Shown: positions 21,501 through 32,077 of the stretch, in pieces | Position numbering within the stretch: position 1 is the stretch's first letter | Layout: each line of letters opens with the position of its first letter | NCBI RefSeq assembly: GCF_000003815.2 | Contig: NC_049997.1 | Span: 131,135-174,892 of the forward strand | Length of the DNA: 43,758 bases | Reading direction: 5' to 3' | Source of the DNA: Branchiostoma floridae | Taxonomy: Eukaryota; Chordata; Leptocardii; Amphioxiformes; Branchiostomatidae | Notes under the pieces: generated by a model | Told to the model about the DNA's origin: nothing | What the model saw: only the letters and a program-made list of their open reading frames with translations | Database searches by the model: none | Position numbers and translations under genes: made by a program

Positions 21501-24500
21501 CAACGGTCCATTTCGCTGCAAACGATTCTGTTTGGTGGGGTATCCGACCTAGCCTGGGTACCATACGGATAGTAGTTCGCTCTTATGTTCGCTTCTGCTA
21601 TCCGTCTGGAGACTTGCGCATTCAAACCTTTTGGTGATTACGTCAGTTAATAAGCGAAGGAAGGAATGGGTTCTAGAGCACTCGTTCGATGACAACAGCC
21701 CGGCGCCTGCATGCGCAAGGGGATGCAGGGCTTTTCTGGTGTTGGAACACCTGTTTCCTGTTTGAACGAGCGGTTAAACCCATTCCATAATTCGCTCATG
21801 AGAAGGGACCAATCAGCGCCTGCTTCCGAAATTTGGACGATTCCAGACTTTAAGATGGTCCGCGTTCCGAGACGGAAACACAGAGAAGCGACTGTATATA
21901 GTATACAATGAATGTCAGAGGTAGAAGCAACTGTTTATAGTATATAATGAACACCGGAGCGAACTACTTTCCGGGTGGTACCCAGGCTATATCCGACCGT
22001 CATTGACGTTCTAAAACCCTATGTTGTAAACAATGCAAACTATCGCTCTAAGCTCTACTTCGCTCTTCTTACTTTCTTTGACCGGTAACCCCCAAACATT
22101 GCCCAAACCGTGTGAGCGCCTGCCGTTATAATATTTTGATTCTTTGATCGGGTGAGTCAGATGATTTTTTTCAGGTTCCTTTTTTTCGGACTGGTCTGTC
22201 AAAAGAAAACGGTACCCTCCCCCAGTTGTAACTTGTCCTAAGCATTTTCGATTCTAAACTGCGAAATACGAAGTTTGTAGGGCCATGGTTCGAAGGAGCA
22301 TATTAAAATCCTAATTTCATTTCATTTCATTTTATTGGCTAGTATCATGGTCATTCTACGTGACCTTTCAATTAATTCTTTCCAGCTGATTGTTGGTGGT
22401 GAAAAGAAGCTTCAACCCCTCTCCTGCTGTGTAACATAAACAATGCTGAACAACTTGGACACTTTCCGTTACAACAAGGTCCTTGATTACAAGAACTCTG
22501 TCTTAGTGTCTGTGACTATCTACAACAGTACGATATTTTGGACTCCTGTTGCCTATGAGATATCTCATGCAGATAAATCGCACTGATCATTTGTCGTACA
22601 GAAACTAGTCTCCAAGCAGACCCTACGGTGCCTTAGAGCAAGGGCATTATATAAGATGTCCTTATGAGATTAAATTATATCAAAGCTGGCCAAGGACTAG
22701 AATAGCCGGCTCCGGTGTAGTTTCCAAGCAGACCCTACAGTGCCTTAGAGATAGTTACTCCTTGGCCAGCTAATGAGGACTATAGCCGGCCCCGGGGTCT
22801 GCCTCCAGCTGCAGTCGGTGAGAAAAGACGTCCTATCAAACTGTGCTTGCCGAGTAGGTGTTAATGGCCCTCCAACCGGGACGGCTCGTGCGCCCAGGCT
22901 CATCCATGCACAGTCTCACGAGAAGTCACGTCACGGGTCACATACGATGACTGTTCCGCGATGTCTTAGGGATTCGAGGCGAGGAAAACACAACTCAATG
23001 CCTTTTTTGCCAGTCTGAGAAGCGATGACGTCTTTGTTGGCAAAATTTTGCCACCGGACGTTAAGGGAAATCCCCGTGCTAACAATGCGTGACCGCTTTG
23101 TGTTTATTATAACGCCCTTGATCACCCCAAACCTGCCATAGCTGCTAGCCGGGAGCAAACATTTGGTCCTCGACACAGTTTTTTTTCGTTGGAAATTACA
23201 GAAAAGAATAGGAATAAACGTTTAGAGATAAAATAGCAGCGCGCTTCAATGGCTTGTTGTGGTTTTCCTTACCGCATCCAAACATAACAGAGAGGATTAC
23301 AATCCGGCGGCATGTTTTTAAACCTCACAACGTTAGTATATATATATACAAAATTGTAGTTTGTTTGCCATTAATTTCAAACTTCAAATCTATTTATCTG
23401 AATATTTTATGTATTGTTGCGCTTGTGCTGTTACGTTGTGATGCTGTCAAATTTTGATCCGGCGCCATTTGGCGCGAACTGCCCACTGGGACGTGCGCGC
23501 GGGTGACTCGGACTTTGTCCAGTGTAAGTCGCTCGATAAGTCATTAGCACATGGCTGCAGAGTGAGGCAGCAACACCATTGAAATGAAATAGAAATGCTC
23601 TTCCCTGTTTCAGTGCTGGCAGACCTCCGGTGCTACACTCCTTGACCAGCTTTGATAGACTATCATAGTATCTCTAAGGCACCGTCGGACTTGCTTGGAG
23701 ACTTACACCTTACTACACAGCGTCCTCTGTAATTAAATCCACGGCCGGAACCCCTGGGTCAGCTGGGCGCAGCGCGCGTGTGTTACACTCCTAAAACGCC
23801 TAATAACGTTAAGAAATAGCCGGAGCCTAACTTCTGCTTGGAGAGTAGGCCACGGGACATTGAAAAAAATGGTACATAATAGAAAGCCAGATAAAAACGT
23901 CCAAAACGTCAAAAAAGTCAGAGCCTAACCTCTGCTCGGAAGTTGGAGATAATTTTACTTGATTTCTATCTTTACGTATCTTTATATCTTTACATAATGT
24001 AACGAAACGTATGAACTGGAACTAGGTCGCTTCAAACTTCATTTGCCCGACCTATTAAAGCAAAGGTTACCGTCTTTGGGTAGCGTAGGCGATTTTACAG
24101 GTGCCTACCTTAGGCTGAAAAACGGTATTTGTAACTTCTCCTTTATGACAATTTTACTACCTCACTCAACATATCAGTAAAAGTATAACAAATCTTACTA
24201 ACCGTCTGTATATATCTTGTTCAATGTCTCCACTAACGGGCGGAGGTACGTTGTCATAATTGGCTTTCCAGGGTTACACCAGAAGCCGCAAAGCAGGAGG
24301 TATTTCTTGGAATATCTGCGGGAGGGATAGATTTTAGATCACTGACAAATAGTAGTGCTATTACTATGCTGAAACTAATCTCGTTCGAAATAGTGGATGT
24401 CTAATTGAATTACAGTGGTATACCTACCTACCTACCTAGTCCCTTGACAAGGTAGACAAGGTACAGTGGTATACGGGGTAACAATTTCAAATACACAGTA

Positions 24501-26318
24501 TTGTAAAACGAGCTTTTACCCTCTGGCGTTTATCTACCCAGGCTGTATGGTTTTAAAATTAGAAGCTAACGATTTATTACATGCAGTTGGTATAATCAAG
24601 GAGGTCGCCAGGTTTCGAAGGGAGTATACTCTTAAAGACCAGACTCCTTAGGACATGTAGGATAGAGGTGGTACGCAACTGAAGCCGAAGGCTCGCTATT
24701 CCCCGCGCGCAGCACCTAAGGAGTCTGGTCTCTCATGATATATTTACCTTAGACTTGGTGGCAGTTCATTTATGGCCAGGTATGCCGGCCACAGCTGTCC
24801 CGTCCTGCTAGATGCAAATACTTTCACGCCGTCGGTATTGAACGTGAAGGTCAGGTTGCCGGTGTTGTGCAGAAACCCGCCTTCTTCTGTCAAAGATTTG
24901 TACTTGAGCCCGTCGTATATGTCAGAAATCTTGTCATCATCAGTTATGAGGTCTGTCCTCAAATTCCTCCGGAAAGTTGCATCTATGGTAAAAAAAATGT
25001 GGAGAATTGGATACTATCAAAGCTTTCGAAAAACGAATAGATTGAGGTAATAGTAGGAAATATCAAGTCATAAGAGGTCATGGTGAAAGCCACATGTATA
25101 ATGCATGTACAAGGGGCAATGAAACTACCACGGGATGTGATGAAGTATAAGGGCATACATTTAGTTCACTTACAAGCAAATGATCATTTAAACAAGTAAA
25201 TGGTTTACTCTTGAATAAGAGTGAAAGCATGCGGTAAAGTTGATTTTTATTTGAAACAATTAGATGAAACCCTCACCTTTGTAAAACCGCTGCAACTGTG
25301 CTTGAACATCCATGTGATAGAATGTCATCACTTTCGCATCAACCCGTATGCACTCCGCAACGACGCATTTGTCATCTTTAGAATCTAAAGGTCGCTGGCA
25401 GCAAGAACAGCAAAAGTACTCTGTTGGCGGGGGATCCCTGTACAGTTTACTCTCAAAGTCGTTATCAAGCTTGTATGCAGATGAAACACAATTATTTTCG
25501 CTTGGGCAGTGCAGCTCTAATATTTTAACAAAATCCTCCACAGCCGCCTGTGGCAGTTTGTGCTTTATCTTGTAAGCCATAGCCAGTGAACGATGCATAC
25601 CGGCACTTATCCGAGAGCCTGGGTACAATTGTTCCTGGGAAGTCAGGAACTCCATCTCCGATCTTAAATCCTCTTCAGTTTGATCTCCTCCTGGGATTGT
25701 TCCTACTTGGGCTTGATTGAGTGGATCGTCTTGTGGGTCGATTGCCTCTGCTTGAACTTGATTTAGCTGGTCGTCTTCTTGGTCAGACGTTTCTGTTTGA
25801 ACAATATCGTCTTCAGAGTCCTCAGAATATTCATATGACTTTTCTGACAATTCCCTCTCATCCTCGAACGGCATATATCCTGAGTTGATTGCGTCTGCAT
25901 GACCGTTCGAATCCTCGGGGTCCACATGGTAGCACGCATTCTCCTCGTACGACATGGATGAAGATTCATCTGCATCCGAAACGTCAGAATAATCGATATT
26001 TGACTCCGCCCCAGAGGCTACATCCCGGTCTCCCATCAACTCGTTGGAAGGGTCCGCCGACGCATGACCGACAGTATCCGACTCGACTTGTGCCGCTCTC
26101 TGGTCTCCAGTCAGGTCTTCTCTGATAGCATCCCCATGACTGTCGTGTGGGCCGGATTCCTCAATCCTGACTGACGATGAGACGTCCTGGACTTCTTGTG
26201 TCAGACGTCGGTGTTTGGCTCGACGAATTCCGGTTCTAAATCTACGTGCCGACCGCTTAGAGATTTTTCCATTTGGATCGCCCCTAAACGCTTTATATGG
26301 ACCCTTTCGCGAAGACAT
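14952..26318 (-). CDS. EnSpm/CACTA (CMC)-type transposase, ten exons, apparently intact
   Basis: Ten exons with GT-AG junctions join without a frame break: 26318-25277, 24982-24748, 24315-24203, 19118-18802, 18230-18060, 17928-17835, 17236-17039, 16639-16482, 15818-15700 and 15516-14952. They total 3012 nt, coding for 1003 aa plus stop. The N-terminus is basic, then acidic (residues about 45-240), then has a Cys-rich CCSCCQRP motif (about 304-311). The Tnp2-like core follows: ISDIYDG (366-372), NTDG (396-399), QYNGEFGCNNC, DWMHC (594-598), a DUF4218-like block from about 727 and FGFEHMNG (754-761). D398, D594 and E757 are my candidates for the DDE triad. Transposases of this class cut and rejoin element ends in the nucleus. 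Introns are rich in other repeats, so the gene is old or residing quietly. A domesticated host gene is the alternative. The family call is by motif; exon joins are by eye. Confidence 0.82.
15700..15818 (-). CDS. Transposase exon 9
   Basis: Read from 15818 with acceptor ccctag and donor gtcaga, 119 nt. It enters in phase 0 and leaves in phase 2. It encodes a Leu-rich helical stretch after the DUF4218-like block. Confidence 0.75.
15819..16481 (-). other. Transposase intron 8 (663 bp)
   Basis: AT-rich sequence. The only frames are short and without motifs (for example 15891-16175 and 16165-16377, plus strand). I see no element in it. Confidence 0.6.
16482..16639 (-). CDS. Transposase exon 8 (DUF4218-like, candidate catalytic Glu)
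   Basis: The acceptor gtccacag precedes 16639 and the donor is gtacta. It encodes MNVHLLRHMAYHVKLYGPLF, then FGFEHMNG and VHGTR, the most conserved block of the gene. E757 in FGFEHMNG is the likely third acidic residue. Confidence 0.88.
16640..17038 (-). other. Transposase intron 7 (399 bp)
   Basis: It contains one copy of the dispersed motif ctgcttggaga (near 16876). Nothing else was recognised. Confidence 0.6.
17039..17236 (-). CDS. Transposase exon 7
   Basis: The acceptor ttcatgcag precedes 17236 and the donor is gttagt. It encodes about residues 658-723 with LRAWLLHFSLPVLRGVL and YYAHYALLVTAL, typical of the block between the Tnp2-like core and the DUF4218-like block. It is phase 1 in and phase 1 out. 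Confidence 0.85.
17237..17834 (-). other. Transposase intron 6 (598 bp)
   Basis: Holds a Penelope-like element end at 17480-17546. The long minus-strand frame that continues from exon 7 up to 17624 is intronic: it lies upstream of a good acceptor, and conserved transposase sequence starts only at 17236. Confidence 0.65.
17480..17546 (+). mobile_element. Second Penelope-like element end
   Basis: It matches 13729-13790 through gaaacg, then tatctagttgcttgagtaa and the final ttggcg. Weaker similarity extends upstream to about 17453. The hammerhead CUGANGA box is not preserved here. It inserted in the plus sense inside a minus-strand intron. Confidence 0.65.
17835..17928 (-). CDS. Transposase exon 6
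   Basis: The acceptor tttctgtag precedes 17928 and the donor is gtattg, 94 nt, phase 0 in and phase 1 out. It encodes IPELNKRLLGLKIP and then PRSLNDRHHWK, the usual sequence between the DxMH motif region and the WLL block. Confidence 0.82.
18060..18230 (-). CDS. Transposase exon 5 (DWMH motif)
   Basis: The acceptor ccgttcacag precedes 18230 and the donor is gtaata, 171 nt, phase 0 both sides. It encodes KGIKGAS and FVVDWMHCAPMGV. D594 is the likely second acidic residue. Confidence 0.88.
18231..18801 (-). other. Transposase intron 4 with a dispersed-element tail
   Basis: 18245-18390 starts gaagaactttattgcacgac and repeats gtacaa-type words. It looks like the 3' tail of a non-LTR element or SINE, but the family is not identified. 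The rest shows nothing recognisable. Confidence 0.5.
18802..19118 (-). CDS. Transposase exon 4
   Basis: The acceptor caacttag precedes 19118 and the donor gtaagt is strong, 317 nt, phase 1 in and phase 0 out. It encodes GLLLLCSVDLQAKALLANTK, then QYNGEFGCNNCEDKGK and RIWPYEG, matching the Tnp2-like signature LxxxDxxAKxxxxxxxQYNGxxGCxxC. Confidence 0.88.
19438..20358. mobile_element. pogo/Tc1-like MITE copy A
   Basis: It starts CAGTCAAACCTGCCC right after TA (19436-19437) and ends with a decayed complement (cttgggcaggtttac near 20344-20358). Subterminal words cgaccacc and gaccgctttt recur at both ends. A relative lies at 38126-38686. There is no transposase. TA with CAGT-type ends fits pogo-like Tc1/mariner elements, an inference. 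Confidence 0.6.
20359..21549. other. Intronic sequence, nothing assigned
   Basis: I see no exon, element end or tandem repeat that I can support. Short frames on both strands (20756-20959, 20805-21095, 21060-21293) lack motifs. Confidence 0.4.
21550..21989. mobile_element. 440-bp TIR element with 9-bp target duplication
   Basis: The terminal repeats of about 33 bp start TAGCCTGGGTACCA on the left and mirror as GGTGGTACCCAGGCTA on the right, with three mismatches. The 9-bp word tatccgacc lies directly outside both ends (21541-21549 and 21990-21998). A 9-bp duplication is usual for Mutator-like elements, but the ends could belong to another family. It is non-coding. Confidence 0.85.
22600..23960. 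repeat. Dispersed motif cluster (ctctaaggcacc ... ctgcttggaga)
   Basis: Oriented copies lie at 22609-22645, 22721-22750 and 23670-23700, pairing ctgcttggaga with ctctaaggcacc. Truncated copies without the second word lie near 23834 and 23930. Around 22683-22776 the words agctggccaagga and ctccttggccagct form an inverted pair. I read these as remnants of a small TIR family. Two more single copies lie near 16876 and 27180. Confidence 0.5.
24203..24315 (-). CDS. Transposase exon 3
   Basis: The acceptor tcccgcag precedes 24315 and the donor is gttagt, 113 nt, phase 2 in and phase 1 out. It encodes KKYLLLCGFWCNPGKPIMTT and LRPLVETLNKIY, the conserved block after the first catalytic Asp. Confidence 0.85.
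24316..24747 (-). other. Transposase intron 2 with microsatellite and small palindrome
   Basis: It contains a short (ACCT) run near 24423-24437 and a 96-bp inverted-repeat element (24636-24731). Nothing else was recognised. Confidence 0.6.
24636..24731. mobile_element. 96-bp palindromic mini-element
   Basis: The 17-bp perfect inverted repeats AGACCAGACTCCTTAGG (24636-24652) and CCTAAGGAGTCTGGTCT (24715-24731) enclose 62 bp. No clear target duplication was seen. It could be a tiny MITE or the terminal hairpin of a larger element. Confidence 0.6.
24748..24982 (-). CDS. Transposase exon 2 (TDG motif)
   Basis: The acceptor taccatag precedes 24982 and the donor is gtaaat, 235 nt, phase 1 in and phase 2 out. 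It encodes KISDIYDGLKYKSL, then LTFTFNTDGVKVF and WPAYLAINELPPSLR. D398 in NTDG is the likely first acidic residue. Confidence 0.88.
25277..26318 (-). CDS. Transposase exon 1 (N-terminal, Cys-rich motif)
   Basis: The ATG at 26318 opens a 347-codon frame that ends at donor gtgagg in phase 1. The first 40 residues are basic. A long acidic, Ser/Asp/Glu-rich linker follows. Near the end come YFCCSCCQRPLDSKDDKC and an amphipathic stretch before FYK, the usual layout ahead of the ISDIYDG motif in animal members. The acidic linker is low complexity and probably disordered. Confidence 0.82.
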
Positions 26319-27381
26319 TGCATAGATCCCACCCAGAACTGACAGAATGGTAATGGAAGGGGATTTAAGCTGCGTGACTGTGACACCAAGCTACAGGGCA
26401 TCTGTCACTGAACAAATTGATACCTGGGGATGGCTCACAATTGATTACGCAAATAAACGCCAATGCTGTCAAGCGTTTCCGCTTTACATTGAAGTCCTAT
26501 GCAACCGGTCTATACCTTTTTATGCAACGACACAAACTGATTCTATGTTATGGCACACTCCATTCTGGACAGATGAAGATTGCACCCCTTATATAATGTA
26601 TCATCCCCAAGATCGACTGCGGTGAATGTTTCTAATTAAACACAATCGCAACAGATAGCGCGATCCTGGAATGTTCTGGAATCAGTCATCCCTAACACAA
26701 CCCGACCCAAAGCTCACATAGTCACTGGTTTAAGACCTTACAAGAGGCAAACTCAGTAGTAACTTTAAAGAACATGTTACGAAACACAAATGAGTAACTA
26801 TGGACTGACCAAGGAGAACCTGAGCCTTGGACTGACTAAGGGAATACGATTATGGAATAGCAATTTTTGTATTACGCGTATTGTAAATAACTATGCGTTA
26901 TAGAATGACCTCTTGACCTCCTACAAACCTTGAACCCTTGAAAACCGGCTCAGGCCGAACGGATTACTTGTATGTAAATCAAGGCTAAATAAAGGTTGAA
27001 ACAAATTCTGTGAATTGGAGCCTCGGTAATAAATGTACCCTTTACTATGCCGCGTATATTTTGTGGCTTTTTTCCGCCACTCAGTCATCAAGAAATAACC
27101 TCCTAACTTGGCTGGAGTCATTCGTGTTTACTAGAAGGGCGGTTGTTCGAAAAGCAAAGTAAACAGCTCAACCAAACGTCTGCTTGGAGAGTTGCCATGG
27201 AGACTGTGAATGGAAAGAACAACATGTGATTGGTTGGTTTGGTACTATAAATCAGTCACGATGACAAGAGTGTCTACCTACTCCAGCCGCGTCATTCTTT
27301 CACTTCAAGTTTTGATACAAACGAGTGACGTGGCAAGATTTCTTCTTCCGAATTCTTTCCCCGTATAGTATACGCGTAGTC
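26319..27381. promoter_or_regulatory. Head-to-head intergenic region (1.06 kb)
   Basis: This is the shared upstream region of the divergent transposase and BEN genes. On the minus side a TATATAAG-like word lies at 26589-26596, about 270 bp before the transposase ATG. On the plus side CTATAAAT lies at 27245-27252, about 130 bp before the BEN-gene ATG. One ctgcttggaga motif copy lies at 27180. An open frame at 26347-26625 has no motifs. The promoter calls are weak motif matches. Confidence 0.4.
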
Positions 27382-27547
27382 ATGGATAACACTTGGGCTG
27401 TCGTTGAGTGGAAGGTGGACAACACGTTCACCGCCATCCCTGTGACGTACATACCGGATTACGATCCAAAAGTAGGGATGGCTAAGTACACCAAGACACT
27501 TGCCAAGTGGGAGGGTGATCTTCTCGAAGCCACTCTGATTTTCACAG
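27382..27547 (+). CDS. BEN gene exon 1
   Basis: It begins at the first ATG of the frame and ends at a strong donor (gtaagaat) in phase 1. It encodes MDNTWAVVEWKVDN and IPVTYIPDYDPKVGM. The frame is open upstream from a GTG at 27325, but 27382 is the first ATG. Confidence 0.75.
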
Positions 27548-30500
27548 GTAAGAATATCTTTTACTTACATTTGGCCTGGAAGCGTCTCTTTCCTTCAATC
27601 GTTATGTCCTCGTTACCTCCAGCAACTTTCAATAACCGCTGCAACTTGATTTGTCCGGGACTAACTTCCATGTCAAATTTGATGGGTCCTGACGGGACTT
27701 TTGCGAGATCGGTTTTTAGAGATACGACGACTCGTCTTATCCGTTGCTTTGCAGAAAGATGTGAGAAAGGGAAGATAAAAATCATTGCAATAATTGTTTC
27801 AGGGACGAAGAAGGCGATGGAGGATCTTGCTGCAGAAAACTCTGCAATCACGGACAAAGCGTCAAAATCCAGTGTCCCTGGATCCAGGAAGAGGACGCCT
27901 TCTAGAAAGAAGATGGAGGCGGACCAAAGCGGAGCGGCTAGCAGTGGTTTGTGTTACTATTTTTTTTGTCTTCATCTCGTCTTCATCTTGTCTATAAACG
28001 AGCTCATATCACTGCGAATTTATGATATTGATGATCTGAATTGTTGTTATTTCAAGTGGATTTGGTCCGATCACAAAACGGATACTGAGAAAAAGGTTTC
28101 TTCTGCAATGACAAACAAGGGAAAGAAAAATGGTATCATGTTGTTTTTCCTTACTCTAGGATCTATGAATAACTAGTGTTTTTCTTTTTTAAATTCAAGT
28201 GAGGGCGTGTTAACATTGTCTCCAGGCGAATTTGTTTTATGTCCCGGAATTTAGAAAACAAACGCTGTCGTATGCATTCTGTTGTGATTATGAGTCTGAT
28301 AACACTCGGCATGGGATAGCATTCCACCACATGGCCTGTCTTAAAAGACAATTAGTGCTGTCCAGTTTGACAAATCACTTACTAGCATTTGGGCTTGTCT
28401 TGTAGTTTGATGAGCACAGCAGATGTGTTTGTTTTGGGAGGGTCAGTGCATGCTCTTTTCGTAAGGCGAAGGCAGGCCTTTTTGATTTCCCGTAATTCGT
28501 AGAAAAGCCAAATTTTGTGAGGGTGGGAAAATTTCCCGTAAACCCACCCGTAGCCAGTTCATTTCACGTAAAGCGTAGTCGAGCCTAAAATTTCAACGTA
28601 AAACGTAATCAAGCCTAAGAATTGGAATCTTGCCTCACGATTTTCGTAAGCTTAGTCTAACAGCCAGTTTCCCCCATCAAAATACAGGACATGGCGTTTC
28701 AGATGGACAAGATTTCAAAATTTCGCCATACCTCGCTTGCCACGCCTTTCCCCTTCGGCCATCGGCATGTTGACAATATGTATGGCGCGTCGCCTTCAAA
28801 ACTTCTTTTTACTGATACAAATGTCATTGAACTTAGCTTAGTCTGCCAGCAACATTAGCCCATGATAATGCAGGAAGTAGCGTTTTAGAGGGAGAGATTT
28901 CATAACTTTCCTTGGCCTCCTTGCGATTCCTCGCGCACTCCGGCGCTCCAGATGTTGAAATACGTTTGGTAGGATGGGGCGGGGCAGTGTGCCCTCAAAC
29001 ACTTTTTTGTCATATATAGAAATGTCATCCTATTTAGCTTTACATTGTATATGATAGCCAGAAAGACAAATTCAGGAAATGGCGTTTGAGAGGGTCAGGA
29101 TTTAAAAATTTCACCGGACCTTACTTGCGACACCTAAGTGTGCCCCATGGCCGACATGGTAAAATATATTGGATGGCGTCATCCTCAGAAAAGGAAAGCC
29201 GAAACCCTTGGATATCTTGATAAATATGCTATTAAATTTAGCTTTTTTATGTCAGCGAAATTCTCCCCTCAAATTGCAGGAAATAGCGTTTCAGGGAATC
29301 AAAATTTCAAGGAGCTGCTCAGCATGCCTCCGGAATCCCGTGGCATTGTCACACCGTAGTTGAGCAATATTTCGCCCAAAATCCGAAATTTGTCGCCACC
29401 TCTGTATGTTGCAGAGCGTTGCCAGCCTTCTAGAATTTAGCGTTAAGCGTTGCCGACCTTTCTTAATTTAGCGTAAAGCGTTGTCGACCTTTCTAATTTT
29501 AGCGTAAATGGTTGTCGGCCTTCGTGAATTTAACGTAAAGCGTGGTCATGACCCCCTCTTTAGGAAGGACGAGTGGAATTATCAGATATATTGTGGATAG
29601 TCTGAAAGTCGGTAATAACCTCCAACAGTTTTGTTGATCAAAAAGATAGATTGCGCAGTAGATTCGCACTTCAGATGATTTAGGCCATAAACCACCGGGG
29701 AAGGGCTGCGCTAAACACTTTTCTTATTACTGGCTAAAGAATGTGCGAAAAGGAAACGGGCTCGTTCTGTGTTAACGACCTGGTAATCCCTAATAATCTT
29801 CTCTCAGACTGCATGCTGGGTTTCTACCATCATCCCACCTCTTTGATCCCACGCAGATCTAGAATCAGCCTGTTTAGTAAACAAACAACTCCTTTGGTCA
29901 TTCCTTCGGAAGGGTTTATTCCTGCAGACCACGCCCTGAAGCCGCGGGTTTCACACGTGCATATATGATTCAAGTGTGTTTGAGGTCTGTATGAAATTAT
30001 TTAATAGCCACTTGAAGGTTCCACAGTTCACTGGTAAAAATAGTAGAAATTGGACAAATATAAACATGTAACAAAATTGCGGGAAAGGATTTAGCTGTCA
30101 TATGATTTAATAGGAGTATGGTTTGCGTCCAGCTAAATCCTCTGGCATGTTATCTGGCTGTATTTGTTCAATTTGTATTATATTTTCGGCTATCTGTGGA
30201 GACTGGTAGAAGCTAATAATTTCATACGGACCTCAAACGGTCTTGAATATATACCTTATTATACGCAACGCACGTGTGAACCCACCTTTACACCTTGCGC
30301 AACCGTGCGAGTTACGTGTTTTGACATATCTTGCCAGTCCTTCCCACGTGACCTTCCCAAAAAAACGTACGGACAAAAATCACGTATGGCCCCAGCAGTT
30401 GACACACAAAGAAAAATCCGAGAAATGATGGAGGAGGGTTTGTACTTTATTCGACAATACACCAAAACGATGATAAAATGGGAGAAACGGTTTTGCCCCC

Positions 30501-32046
30501 CCCCCCCCCCCCCGAAAAACTAAAGTGTACTTAATCGTAAGCTAAAGTTTTACCCGGAAACCCTTTATGCAAGTACAAGCTCATTTGTACGCAGAAGCGA
30601 ACTCTCGCGGATTCTCGTAAATCAGATTACCCGGCGGAAGGAGCGCGAGATTTGAACGTGAGCTCAGAGAACCTGCGCAGAACATGATGCGCATAAAGGC
30701 CTGCGGTTCGACTGGTATCTGATATATTATCTGATAAAGCCCCTGGTTTCTCATAGTGATAAGTGCGTATCTGTATCTGTATCTGTATCTATAGAGCCGG
30801 TATAACCGCCCTTCGGCGTAACACACCAGCTTCGCAGGCACGCGGCGCGGCAGCAGCTGGTTATATTACACTGAACGATCCGTCACACCTAACTTCTGCA
30901 CATCTATCTGCAAGCGTTTTTTAAAACTATCCAGAGAAGAGGCCCCTACTGTGCTTGGTGATAACAAGTTCCACTCTACGATAGTTCTAGGAAAATACGA
31001 ATTTTTGAACACATCAATCCTAGCTTGGTAACTCTGGTACTTGAAGTCATGGCTATTTCTTGTTCTTTTTTGAGCTGGTATTAGATACTTAACAGTCTTT
31101 AACATCACCAGCCTATTGGTCATTTTGTACATCATGCAAAGTCTGGACATTTTCCTTCTGTCATCAAGTGACGTCCACTGCAGATCTGTTTTCATTTTGG
31201 TAACACTGGCATCCCTGTTGTAGTTGTTTGTACAGAGTCTGGCAGCTTGGTTCTATACCCTTTCAAGTTTATCTTTGTCTTGCTTTGTATACGGATCCCG
31301 GAATGCGGATTTGTATCATCAAGGTTTATGCGTTTTCACTTTGTGATTGGTGCCTTTTTTCATAAATCATTGGAATGTCATAAAATTCGTTCACCCCTGA
31401 CAAGGTGAAAATAAAATTCTATACTTGGTGATACGTACAAACGTTTTTGTGGCGCTTGATTCGGGAGAGAACTCGCAGCTGAACAGAAATCAGCTCTTAA
31501 AGTAATTACATAACTTTTTCTCTTCCGTTAGATGATGAGCCATGCCCAAAGAAGGGAAAGCCCAAGAAGAACAAAGAGGAGAGCAGCTCCAAGGAGGGCA
31601 AAGGGGACAGTGAGTAGACACGACCATACTATACATTATTCTTTCCGTTTCGTAACGATACTGAATACTACAAAAGAAAATAATGTATGATGAATTGTAT
31701 GATCGATCACTTATACTCTCACTTATACTACTGTATCCTTTCAGAAGAGACGAAAGGGAAACGGAAAAATGGGAGTCCCAGAGAAAACAGTGGCAAGGTA
31801 AATAAACCTATCAAAGTTGTTCTGTCTTGTCTTTCGTCATTCAATTAGCTTACACTATAAAATATTTTTGAACATGAATGAACATGCTGTGAATAATAAA
31901 TGTCAACTCTAACTCATATTGTCCACAACAGGGAAAGAACGAAACAGCCGAGGAAGACAAAAGGCGCAAGAAGGCGCAGGCAGAATCTGGCATCGAGGCC
32001 ACGATGTCCATCATTGCAGAGATGGCCGAAGACAAAGGTAGATATG

Positions 32047-32077
<31 letters not shown>

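Larger units (their letters stand above)
19119..24202 (-). other. Transposase intron 3 (5.1 kb), repeat-filled
   Basis: It holds the pogo-like MITE (19438-20358), the 440-bp TIR element with a 9-bp duplication (21550-21989), and several copies of the ctgcttggaga/ctctaaggcacc motif (22600-23940). Plus-strand frames in it are short and motif-free. I cannot exclude a small missed exon here, but exons 3 and 4 join in phase without one. Confidence 0.6.
27947..31531 (+). other. BEN gene intron 2 (3.6 kb)
   Basis: It contains degenerate cgtaaagcg repeats (28460-28640 and 29415-29545), a ~195-bp repeat (28680-29350), an inverted-repeat element (29968-30248), a C-run near 30497-30513 and a non-LTR fragment (30812-31320). 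No coding exon was found. Confidence 0.6.

Noticed and set aside
25348-26125. Plus-strand frames opposite transposase exon 1
   Set aside because: Antisense shadows of a 347-codon exon with family motifs.
26347-26625. 92-aa plus-strand frame directly upstream of the transposase start
   Set aside because: No motif and no splice partner. It lies in the divergent promoter region and is likely chance.
27325-27381. N-terminal extension of the BEN protein from a GTG at 27325
   Set aside because: Nuclear eukaryotic genes rarely start at GTG, and the first ATG at 27382 begins the conserved-looking WAVVEW module.
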